This document shows positions 56,720 through 64,000 of a stretch of 64,000 bases of DNA, piece after piece (within the stretch, counting starts at the first letter, position 1; the number at the start of each line of letters is the position of its first letter). Source of the DNA: Halomonas sp. McH1-25 (lineage in GTDB: Bacteria > Pseudomonadota > Gammaproteobacteria > Pseudomonadales > Halomonadaceae); assembly GCF_022348165.1 (NCBI RefSeq), contig NZ_JAKRFI010000011.1, forward strand, positions 1 to 64,000, given 5' to 3'. The translations under genes and the position numbers were made by a program. The notes below the pieces were generated by a model. The model was not told the origin of the DNA. It searched no databases and saw only the letters and a list, made by a program, of their open reading frames with translations.

Positions 56720-57556
56720 CTATGTCGTGGGCAGTGGCTCGATGAAAAGCAGCGCCTTGCCATGATCCAACACCAGCGGTGGAGTCTGGTTGTTTTCTCG
56801 ACGGCTGCCCTTGGGCGCGACGTACAGGAAAACACCGGCGGGCAATCTGTGGCTGACCTCGGCGACCAGTGTCAGGTTCTCGGTTGGCTCGGCGTCAGTG
56901 CAGTGAATCCAGTATTTCGGGTAGCGGATGTCATGCGCCGCCCAAAAGCGGTAACCCTGGGAGGCTGGAAGGATGAACTCGGGCACCGGAGCCAGGTCGG
57001 ACACTTCACCAGGGAAGAGCTCATAACGAAAGGCGCAGGTCTTGTCCTCATTGGTGAAGTTCACAAGGCTTTCGAGATAAGGATCAAACAAGGCATGCCG
57101 GCGGCGATCGCGGTATTCGATGTCATACGGATAGCCATGTTCTTCCAATGTGGCGATCGACGCCTCGAAGAGCGTATTGGCCAGGATCTGGGTCGCTTCC
57201 TCCGGATCGTTTGCCTGGGACTGCGGCAGCCAGGCCAGCACTGTATCCCGCTCCATCTGGGCTGGCGGAGAAAACATAAAGGACAACACGCTCAGCCCAG
57301 CGGCCTTGCCCAGTGACAGCCCCAGCCCATGCGGGGTATTGAAGGCTGCCGTACCGGTGATGATATCGAAGCTGGCGCTGGCCAGATCGGTTCCCTGGTC
57401 CTTGGTCGCTTCAAAGTCTTCGGCACGCCACATGCCTGCAGCCTGAGCAATGTTGTAAGCCTTGCTGTGATCGGACTGGTAGGTCGGCGTTGTAGCTACG
57501 CAGCCAGTCATCAGAATCACGGGCAGCAGTGAGGCATATCTCCAGGGCGTCGACAC
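56720..57556 (-). CDS. predicted outer-membrane or periplasmic lipoprotein
   Basis: The 278-residue product begins with a lipoprotein signal (LLPVILMTGC, lipobox Cys at about residue 19). The mature part has a hydrophobic stretch (LGLSLGKAAGLSVLSFMFSP) and then a beta-rich region with several aromatic residues. No known enzyme motif. It is monocistronic and precedes the second sRNA in divergent orientation. Confidence 0.75.
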   Translation of the reverse strand: MSTPWRYASLLPVILMTGCVATTPTYQSDHSKAYNIAQAAGMWRAEDFEATKDQGTDLASASFDIITGTAAFNTPHGLGLSLGKAAGLSVLSFMFSPPAQMERDTVLAWLPQSQANDPEEATQILANTLFEASIATLEEHGYPYDIEYRDRRRHALFDPYLESLVNFTNEDKTCAFRYELFPGEVSDLAPVPEFILPASQGYRFWAAHDIRYPKYWIHCTDAEPTENLTLVAEVSHRLPAGVFLYVAPKGSRRENNQTPPLVLDHGKALLFIEPLPTT

Positions 57557-57684
57557 GACGGTTTCCTTATCGGCCCGATCTGGGCTATCAAGTTATGGAT
57601 CGATACGACCCTATCGGCTTCTCAAGCCGGTCCTGAAGGATAAACGGGAAATATTCTTATCAGCCGTTGAATTCTCACCGTTGG

Positions 57685-57702
57685 CGTAGGTAATCTCTTA
57701 CA
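57685..57702 (+). promoter_or_regulatory. GacA-box-like element upstream of sRNA copy 2
   Basis: CGTAGG-TAATCT-CTTACA matches the GacA upstream element TGTAAG-N6-CTTACA in 10 of 12 defined positions. A -10-like TTAAAT follows about 25 bases downstream. Control of decoy sRNAs by GacA/UvrY-type regulators is well established. Confidence 0.5.
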
Positions 57703-57730
57703 TACATCCAGACGTAACACAGGTTAAATC

Positions 57731-57973
57731 GTAGCCAGGACATCCCTGTCATCATGTGTGGCGTTGGGCAGGACGCCCGCGCAAGGAAGAATGAGCCAGG
57801 ATGGCTCAGGTAAGCCAAGGACGCGTGGACAGGACGTTCACGATCGCGACCAAGGATGCACAGGCAGGAAGCTTGTGAGAGCGAAAGCAAGGAAAGGCAG
57901 CGCTCGAAGCGCATAAGAAAGCCCGATGAAGCCAGACGGCCCGGCCCCCTAGGGGGATCCGGGCTTTCTTTAT
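57731..57973 (+). ncRNA. CsrB/RsmZ-type CsrA-sequestering small RNA, copy 2
   Basis: At least nine GGA motifs occur in about 180 bases, several in perfect loops: GGGCAGGACGCCC, GAGCCAGGATGGCTC and GTGGACAGGACGTTCAC; the others lie in linkers (GCAAGGAAG, CCAAGGATG, GCAAGGAAA). A strong terminator (AGCCCGG...CCGGGCTTTCTTT) ends it. The order of words CAAGGAAGA then GAGC...GGATGGCTC matches copy 1, so the two are related. It should bind several CsrA/RsmA dimers. The 5' end is an estimate. Confidence 0.82.
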
Positions 57974-58189
57974 GGGTGTCTGCCCATGATTGCCAAGGCA
58001 AGTGTTATGTAACAGACTGAAAAACATGCATATGCTTATTAATAATAAACAGATATCAAATAGACTTGGCTTTAAAAACGCGTAAAGGCTCTGAAACGCT
58101 TCAAGGGGACGGCGATGACAATCGGTGTTCAGCTTGGCAACCGGTTTTGTGTCCAGACACACTGTCGGCGCAAACCCACACGATGGAGA

Positions 58190-58929
58190 GCATGATGCGT
58201 TTCTTCCCACCTATTTACGGCCCGGACTATGATTCTCGTCGGTTTGACTAGCACGCTATACCACTTTGGTAATTGGCGCCAGGCCGCTTTCAGCGTGCCC
58301 CTCTTTGAAGCCGCGGAGAAAAACTCGTTGACGTGGGATGAGCTAGTTCAAAGACAACTGATGAGGTCGGGCTGCATTCACGATTTATTGCAGCTTTGCT
58401 GAATCCTTATGCGCATGAGATGGGCCTGGCGCTGCTTGAGCTGTTCCTAGAGCCGATCTCGATTGATGATTTTCCTTGGAGGGGGCGTGTCACGGCGGAA
58501 ACGCAGCGAATCGATATCCTGATCGCCAATGTCCATCGCCAGGACATCCTGATTGAGAATAAGTTGTAGGCGGCGGATCAGGAAAACAAGCTTTGTGACG
58601 TACTACCAGACACTGCAAGCCCAAGGGTATCAGCAGGTCCGCGTAATCATCCTGAGCCTGGAAGGGCGCCAGCCGGCCTCCTACAGCCTCGGGAATCTCG
58701 CTGAACTGGAGCCGACCGTCCGATGGCCTATCAGCAGCACCTGATACCCTGGCTGGTCCGCTGTACCGAGAAGGCGGCGCAGCATCCACCACTACGCGAA
58801 AGCCATGTGCAGTATCACGAGCTCATCGCTGAGTTAACGGGGCAAAACATGTATGCCACTCACAGGGACACCTTGGCGGACACACTCCTGTTGAGCGACA
58901 ACCTACTGGCCGCGCAGGATATACGGTGA
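58190..58929 (+). pseudogene. PD-(D/E)XK nuclease-superfamily protein, broken
   Basis: After a doubtful N-terminus (MRFFPPIYGPDYDSRRF) the reading FIAALLNPYAHEMGLALLEL leads to the nuclease core RIDILIANVHRQDILIENKL (D...ExK), then an in-frame TAG where a Tyr is expected, AADQENKL, and a frameshift to YYQTLQAQGYQQVRVIILSL. The C-terminal part (HLIPWLVRCTEKAAQHPPLR) is recognisable but truncated. The domain belongs to the PDDEXK_4-like group often found in defence islands. Confidence 0.65.
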
Positions 58930-58992
58930 GGAGTGCTGCATTTTGCCCGAGCGATGAATTCAGCGAATCTCCAGTTCTAGGATGAAAAAATC

Positions 58993-59712
58993 CTAGCCTT
59001 GACGCATAAGTCTTATCTCGTAACGATAATTATTGGCAGGTAAGATATTGATAGATATGAGCAAACTTTCTCCTTCTGCGTCTAGGTAATGACGGGTCAA
59101 GCGTAACGCATGGTCACCTGTCGCAACATCTAGTCTTTCGGCAAGATACTCTGGCACAGGCACGGCGCTGACAGTTTGGCGTATTTCATGAATCAATACC
59201 TGATGACGTTCTTCTAGTAGGGTATAGATTAGTCCGGGATACTCGGGAATTTCGCTGACGATGTCAGCATAGCGTTGGCACAGGTAGACATCGGTCCATC
59301 CCACAGGGGCGGATTGGCTCTCGATATGTCGAGTCTGGCTGATACGGACCCAATGCTTTCCCGGCTGCTTGTCGAGCTGCGATGCCAATTCCTCGTCGGC
59401 GATGAGGGGGGTAATGCTCTGTACTTTACGCCAAGAAGGGCCAGCGAATTGCAGCAGGTCGTTACTGGCCATCATGGCATGAACGTAGGTCGGCGCAGCT
59501 TGAGTGGCGGTTACACGAGTCGCCGCTCCCTGCTTTCGCTCTACAAAACCTAAGGTTTGTAGCTGTGAAAGTGCGCTGCGGATGGTTGAGCGGCTCACGC
59601 CGAAACGAGCACAGAGTTCGGCTTCACTCGGCATTGGGTCGCCCACCTGCATTCCCCCGGCTCGGATATCTTGCATGATGCGCCGAGCTACATCGGTGTA
59701 CCGCTTTTTCAT
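58993..59712 (-). CDS. GntR-family (HutC/UTRA) transcriptional regulator
   Basis: The 239-residue protein has an N-terminal winged helix (PSEAELCARFGVSRSTIRSA followed by LSQLQTLGFVERKQG) and a C-terminal UTRA ligand-binding domain (YICQRYADIVSEI-like LCQRYADIVSEIPEYPGLIY ... LRLTRHYLDAEGESLLISIN). Divergent from the transporter operon, it very likely represses it until an inducer binds. The operator-like palindromes between the two genes fit this class. Confidence 0.9.
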   Translation of the reverse strand: MKKRYTDVARRIMQDIRAGGMQVGDPMPSEAELCARFGVSRSTIRSALSQLQTLGFVERKQGAATRVTATQAAPTYVHAMMASNDLLQFAGPSWRKVQSITPLIADEELASQLDKQPGKHWVRISQTRHIESQSAPVGWTDVYLCQRYADIVSEIPEYPGLIYTLLEERHQVLIHEIRQTVSAVPVPEYLAERLDVATGDHALRLTRHYLDAEGESLLISINILPANNYRYEIRLMRQG

Positions 59713-59786
59713 TCCCCTGCCTTCGCATTCTTGAGCCAGCTGATCTTATTGCTTACTTGACAGTTATCCTAGCTGACTGCTACTTA

Positions 59787-59814
59787 TTCGTACAAGTGTA
59801 CTTGTCCGTACAAG
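59787..59814. promoter_or_regulatory. overlapping GntR/HutC-type operator palindromes
   Basis: ACAAGTGTACTTGT (perfect 6-bp arms) overlaps CTTGTCCGTACAAG (5-bp arms), and TCGTACAAG repeats CCGTACAAG. The motif CTTGT-N4-ACAAG is typical for HutC/UTRA regulators. It lies between the divergent regulator (59712) and permease (59895) starts. Confidence 0.7.
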
Positions 59815-59894
59815 ATATGGAGTGCACAGAAGAACTACCGCATTCTAGGACTTCTGGCATAGGTCAAGCAGGAGACGCCAAGGCGTGAAGATAC

Positions 59895-61997
59895 ATGAAT
59901 AACAATCAAGAGAACGGACAGGAGCCGGCGGTGAATGATGAAACCGCCGAATTGGATGCAGAAGGATATGACCGCACTTTATCGCCATGGCTAATGGGAG
60001 CGTTGACTCTATTCTCGGCAGGTTATGCATTGTTTCATCTTGCCGTGCTGAACTTTTGGGCAATCGATGAGTGGGTTTACCGGGCATTGCACGTCAATCT
60101 TGGAGCTGTCATCGCCTTCGTGGGACTCAAGGCGTGGCGAGGCGAGAACCGTTCTCGGGTACCTTTGCCAGACTGGCTATTGGCCATAGCCGCAGTTGGC
60201 TGTAGCGGTTACATCATCGTCAACCTTAATCAGCTGATTATGCGTACCGGGGTTATCACCACCACGGGAGACTTTATCTGCGGTGCCCTGGGGACGCTGG
60301 TGGTACTAGAGTTTGCCAGGCGGGTTTCTGGGTTGGTGCTACCGATCATCGCGCTAGTATTCGTGTCTTACGTCTTCGTGGGACCGTGGTTACCGGGGGT
60401 TCTACACCACTCAGGCTTCCAGGCGGATAATTTATTCTCATTTCTCTATAGCCAAGAAGCAATATTCGGCATGACCGTGGCGGCATCATCCCGTTACATC
60501 ATTCTCTTTGTCGGCTTTGCCGTATTTTTGCAGGCCTCCGGAGCCGGACAGTACTTTATGCGCCTTGCAATGGCATTATTTGGAGGCGCACGGGGTGGGC
60601 CGGGTAAAGTCTCGGTCTTCTCGGGATTGCTGTTTGGTACGGTATCCGGATCGGCTGTAGCCAACGTAGTGGCTTCGGGGACGTTTACTATCCCCATGAT
60701 GCGTCGTGTTGGGTATCCGCGTGAAAGTGCCGGTGCTATAGAGGCTGCATCATCATCAGGAGGGCAGCTGGCTCCTCCTGTCATGGGAGCCGGGGCATTT
60801 ATCATGGCTGAAATAACTGGGATTCCCTACTCGGAAATCATTCTGGCAGCGGCGCTTCCTTGTTTGCTGTTCTATATTGCCATCTTCTTGACCGTAGACC
60901 GTCAGGCTTTGCGGTTGGGGCTCAGGGGCATATCGCGAGCCGAATTACCCAAGTTCCCTGAACTGGTACGGGACATGTTCATGCTGCTCCCATTGGTGGT
61001 GCTGCTTTATTTGCTAATGTCCGGGTATTCGATTATTGCCGCAGGAACCTGGGGGCTGGCATCGACCCTTTTGGTGATGCTCTGTCGCGAGCTGAAATTC
61101 CGCTCTACATTGCTGGCATTGCCGCTGGCGCTTTTTATTCTTTTGCCGTTGACGGGTATACAGATCAACTTTGCGGGGGCCATTGCGACACTGCTTAGTG
61201 CCGGTCTGATTATTATTTTCGCCGTTTTTCAGGGGCGGGTCAGGGAGCTTCCCAAGGCATTTCGAGCCGTTGGGGCGCTGACCTATTTAGGCATGGGAGA
61301 CTCCGCCAGAAAGTCACTGCAATTAATTAGTGTCATGGCCTGTGCCGGTATTGTTGTCGGTGTGCTGGGTCTCACTGGGCTGGGAGGACGCTTCTCTTCG
61401 TTACTGCTAACCGCAGCGGGGAATAGCCAAGAGCTGGCCTTCCTACTAGCCATGATCATTTCCATTATCTTGGGCATGGGCATGCCGACTACCGCTGCCT
61501 ACGCCATAGCCGCCGCCGTGGTAGCGCCAGCCCTTCAGCAGATGGGCATCTCGGCTCTGGCTGCTCACATGTTTGTGTTTTATTGTGCTGTCATCTCGGC
61601 TATCACCCCACCTGTTGCCATTGCGGCGTTTGCGGGAGCTGCAATAGCAGGAGGAAAGCCTTGGCCTACCTCTATACGCGCCATGCGTTTCGGGCTGGCG
61701 GCTTTCATTCTGCCATTCATGTTCTATACCAGCCCCGAAATCCTTCTGATGGGAAGCTGGTTGGAAACCGTGCACGTATTCAGCACGGCGCTGATAGCGA
61801 TTTATTTTATTGCAGTCGCAGGGGAGGGCCAATTGAATGGCAGGGCAAGCGCCCTGGAAAGAATGTTCGCAGCCGTGGCTGCGCTTCTGCTGCTCTGGTC
61901 GAGCCCTTTTACCGATATTGTGGGTTTCGTCCTTGCGGCTGTGTTGATTCTATGGAGTCGGCGTAGAGAAGGGCCGTCATTTAAAGCGGCAGATTAG
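59895..61997 (+). CDS. TRAP transporter fused permease (TAXI-type, DctQM fusion)
   Basis: The 700-residue membrane protein has an N-terminal four-helix small-subunit part, then a large-subunit part with the signature GLLFGTVSGSAVANVVASGT followed by FTIPMMRRVGYP, and GMGMPTTAAYAIAAAVVAPA near residue 535. Fusion of both subunits is typical for TRAP systems that work with TAXI binding proteins. It uses a sodium or proton gradient to import an organic anion. It is followed 52 bases later by its binding protein. Confidence 0.93.
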   Translation: MNNNQENGQEPAVNDETAELDAEGYDRTLSPWLMGALTLFSAGYALFHLAVLNFWAIDEWVYRALHVNLGAVIAFVGLKAWRGENRSRVPLPDWLLAIAAVGCSGYIIVNLNQLIMRTGVITTTGDFICGALGTLVVLEFARRVSGLVLPIIALVFVSYVFVGPWLPGVLHHSGFQADNLFSFLYSQEAIFGMTVAASSRYIILFVGFAVFLQASGAGQYFMRLAMALFGGARGGPGKVSVFSGLLFGTVSGSAVANVVASGTFTIPMMRRVGYPRESAGAIEAASSSGGQLAPPVMGAGAFIMAEITGIPYSEIILAAALPCLLFYIAIFLTVDRQALRLGLRGISRAELPKFPELVRDMFMLLPLVVLLYLLMSGYSIIAAGTWGLASTLLVMLCRELKFRSTLLALPLALFILLPLTGIQINFAGAIATLLSAGLIIIFAVFQGRVRELPKAFRAVGALTYLGMGDSARKSLQLISVMACAGIVVGVLGLTGLGGRFSSLLLTAAGNSQELAFLLAMIISIILGMGMPTTAAYAIAAAVVAPALQQMGISALAAHMFVFYCAVISAITPPVAIAAFAGAAIAGGKPWPTSIRAMRFGLAAFILPFMFYTSPEILLMGSWLETVHVFSTALIAIYFIAVAGEGQLNGRASALERMFAAVAALLLLWSSPFTDIVGFVLAAVLILWSRRREGPSFKAAD

Positions 61998-62049
61998 TTA
62001 TCTTTATCCAGACCATGCAACACCAAAAACAACGAAGGAGTATTATACT

Positions 62050-63042
62050 ATGGTACGTCTCCAATCACGCTTAACGCTATGCGTCACTGCTGCTGCAATA
62101 GCGCTCGCTAGCTTGTCTGGCACGGCACAGGAGCGCCCTTCCTCACTAACTGTTTCTACTGCTTCGCCGGGTGGAGTATATGCCATCTATGGCGAAGGGG
62201 TGGCCCAATTGGTCAGTGACGTTGTTGGTGTGCCTACTTCCACCCGCCAGACACAAGGGCCTGCTCAAAATCTAGTCCTGCTGCAAAGTAACCAAGCGGA
62301 ACTGGCCATGGTGACTTCAGGCCCGGCTTACGAAGCTATGAACGGTGAACTGAGCTTAATGGCCGGGCAGGAGTACGATGATTTGCGTGTGCTTTTTGCC
62401 ATGTATCCGACGCCCTTTCAGATGATTGCACCTGCTAGCGCCAATGTTTCCTCAATTGAGGACTTTAATGGTAAGCGTCTGGGAGCGGGGCCAAGAGCCG
62501 GCACGGGCGGCGAATACTGGACACGTTGGCTTGAGGACATGGGAGTTGATGCAGACCTGCAATATGGAGGGATAGGTGACCAGGCCAGTCAGCTCGCCGA
62601 CGGACGTTTGGATGCCATCGTCACGGCAGGTGGTATTCCTCACCCTTCGTTGTCGGAGCTGGAAAATACTCAGGATGTTGTGATTTTCGGCATGTCGGAC
62701 AAGGTGCAATCGGAAATCCTCAAGCTAAACCCCTATGCGGTGGAATTTACCATTCCTCAAGGAACCTACGAAACTCCAAAGAAAGATCTGCAAACGGTAG
62801 CCATGTGGAACTTCATGACCGCTGACGCCGACATGTCAGAGGAGTTGGCGTACGAGATCACCAAGGCGGTATTAGAGAATAATGAGCGCATGCGCTCTAC
62901 CCACTCCGCTGCCAAGGACACCCTGGCCGAGAACATCGTCAAGAACACATTTATTCCTCTCCACCCTGGCGCTGCGCGTTATTACGAGGAGATCGGTGTC
63001 AAGATTCCCGACAGTATCCAGCCACAGCAAGAGGGTAAATAA
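62050..63042 (+). CDS. TAXI-family TRAP transporter solute-binding protein
   Basis: The 330-residue protein has a signal peptide (RLTLCVTAAAIALASLSGTA) and then the TAXI pattern: VSTASPGGVYAIYGEGVAQL, TRQTQGPAQNLVLLQSNQAE, LAMVTSGPAYEA, and GPRAGTGGEYWTRWLEDMGV. It captures the substrate in the periplasm and delivers it to the permease. The substrate is likely a small carboxylate or amino-acid derivative, judging by the neighbouring lyase. AAGGAG precedes the ATG. Confidence 0.93.
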   Translation: MVRLQSRLTLCVTAAAIALASLSGTAQERPSSLTVSTASPGGVYAIYGEGVAQLVSDVVGVPTSTRQTQGPAQNLVLLQSNQAELAMVTSGPAYEAMNGELSLMAGQEYDDLRVLFAMYPTPFQMIAPASANVSSIEDFNGKRLGAGPRAGTGGEYWTRWLEDMGVDADLQYGGIGDQASQLADGRLDAIVTAGGIPHPSLSELENTQDVVIFGMSDKVQSEILKLNPYAVEFTIPQGTYETPKKDLQTVAMWNFMTADADMSEELAYEITKAVLENNERMRSTHSAAKDTLAENIVKNTFIPLHPGAARYYEEIGVKIPDSIQPQQEGK

Positions 63043-63045
63043 CGT

Positions 63046-64000
63046 ATGAGCCTCGCATCGTCGGCCTCGGGCCTGCTATCGCAAAATGAGGAGTATCTGC
63101 GCTTGGCCGCCATCTTTGGTGAGGAAAGGACTGTCGATGCGTACTTGGCATTCGAACGAGCCTTAGCGGAAGTACAAAGTGAGTTGGGAGTCATTCCCTC
63201 GGGAGCAGTGGCCTTCATTGAGGCTACTTGCCGACTCAACGCACTGGATCTGGAGGCGCTGAATCGTGATGCAGCGCGGGTAGGGTATCCGATTGTCCCT
63301 CTAGTAGAACAGTTGGCCGAACGGGCCGGTGCTCCAGGGCAATGGATACATTATGGAGCCACTACCCAAGATGTTATGGATACGGCCCAAGCGCTACAAA
63401 TGCGTGAGGCTGGTGACATAATACTTCAGAACCTTGGACAGCTTGAGTCACTACTGGCCGAGCTAGTCGTCGCTCACCGCCATACTTTGATGGTGGGGCG
63501 ATCCAAGCTCCAGCACGCTGTACCCATCACTTTTGGATTTAAAGCAGCAGTCTGGCTGGACCAACTGATACGGCGACGCTACGTGCTAGTGAACGCGCTT
63601 GATGCAGCTTCCGTCGTGCAGTTTGGCGGCGCAACAGGAACATTAGCTTCGTTGCCGGAACAGGGATTGGCCGTACGTGCGGGACTGGCATGCAAACTTG
63701 GGCTCAGGGAGCCCGACATCAGCTGGCATGTCTCCCGTGACCGTATGGCAGATGTAGTCTATGCCTTGGCTTCCCTCGCAGCTGCATTAGGCAAAATTGC
63801 TGTCGATATCTCGCATATGATGTCAACGGAAGTCGGGGAGTTGTGCGAACCGGCTGCCGAGGGCCGGGGGAGCTCCTCGACCATGCCGCAGAAACGGAAT
63901 CCGGTACTTTGCGAGGCGATCATCGAAGCCGCCCGTGACATTCGCGGCTGCCCGGCACGGGTATTAGATGCCATGTTGCAGGATCATGAGCGTGCCATTG
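63046..64000 (+). CDS. fumarase/aspartase-superfamily lyase (partial, runs off the window)
   Basis: The visible 318 residues begin MSLASSASGLLSQNEEYLRL three bases after the binding-protein gene, with GAGGG upstream. WIHYGATTQDVMDTAQALQM and the superfamily signature GSSTMPQKRNP (here GRGSSSTMPQKRNPVLCEAI, about residue 280) identify a class II lyase of the adenylosuccinate / 3-carboxymuconate cycloisomerase branch. The end lies beyond the window. In this operon it probably breaks down the imported compound by C-N or C-C elimination (a carboxymuconate-like lactonizing or amino-succinate lyase activity are both possible). Confidence 0.85.
   Translation, partial: MSLASSASGLLSQNEEYLRLAAIFGEERTVDAYLAFERALAEVQSELGVIPSGAVAFIEATCRLNALDLEALNRDAARVGYPIVPLVEQLAERAGAPGQWIHYGATTQDVMDTAQALQMREAGDIILQNLGQLESLLAELVVAHRHTLMVGRSKLQHAVPITFGFKAAVWLDQLIRRRYVLVNALDAASVVQFGGATGTLASLPEQGLAVRAGLACKLGLREPDISWHVSRDRMADVVYALASLAAALGKIAVDISHMMSTEVGELCEPAAEGRGSSSTMPQKRNPVLCEAIIEAARDIRGCPARVLDAMLQDHERAI

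Noticed and set aside
62882-62892. parS-like GCGCATGCGC inside the TAXI gene
   Set aside because: Only the central palindrome matches and it lies in codons of a conserved gene.

Overview
The window reads as part of a large plasmid or plasmid-like replicon of a gammaproteobacterium, most likely a halophilic relative of Halomonas. This rests on protein style, a TAXI-type TRAP transporter, KfrA, and IS families common in that group; it is an inference, because no rRNA or housekeeping marker is present. Backbone functions are scattered and separated by mobile DNA: a replication initiator with a very large iteron-like array (10.6-13.9 kb), a parA-parB-HTH cluster with four parS-like palindromes (17.3-23.6 kb), KfrA (53.7-54.9 kb), remnants of mobilization genes (9.0-9.7 kb and 46 kb), and a 255-bp block present twice beside those mobilization genes.

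Layout. 0-8.3 kb: secreted nuclease, decayed toxin/antitoxin genes (RES toxin, AbiEi), a GNAT fragment, an Hsp70-like protein and an orphan HigA. 8.6-10.4 kb: relaxase remnant and repeats. 10.6-14 kb: rep gene and iteron array. 14-20.8 kb: a transposon graveyard (IS481, TnpB, IS1182 and an IscB pseudogene with a well-preserved omega-RNA/HEARO region). 21.2-23.4 kb: partition. 24.3-26.2 kb: umuC with a truncated umuD. 26.5-37.8 kb: a defence island (helicase pair, Xre regulator, then a type I R-M operon hsdM-hsdS-GIY-YIG-Abi-hsdR). 37.9-40.7 kb: an AT-rich gene fusing an Mrr-like nuclease to a STAND-type NTPase. 41-42.6 kb: two integron-type cassettes with attC sites but no integrase. 42.7-45.4 kb: remnant of a recombinase trio cut by an IS21-like element. 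46-50.1 kb: TraK-like gene, TnpB remnant, and a YaaW-like gene overlapping a second membrane-associated gene. 50.7-58 kb: two CsrB/RsmZ-like small RNAs flanking an IS1182 element, kfrA, fic and a lipoprotein gene. 58.2-64 kb: a broken PD-(D/E)XK gene and a catabolic locus (GntR/HutC regulator, fused TRAP permease, TAXI binding protein, fumarase-superfamily lyase running off the end).

How it fits together: Rep and iterons should set copy number, ParAB with parS-like sites should segregate the replicon, and KfrA may regulate itself and, through the same 9-bp repeat motif, the nuclease gene at 2.1 kb. The central 26-41 kb stretch looks like a stacked anti-phage region. The two decoy sRNAs would titrate the host's CsrA/RsmA, which would link the plasmid to global post-transcriptional control. 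The right end is a self-contained uptake and degradation operon with its own overlapping operator palindromes.

Limits: everything here was read by eye. Family names rest on motif recognition, repeat identities were aligned by hand, and no GC values, scores or database hits were computed.
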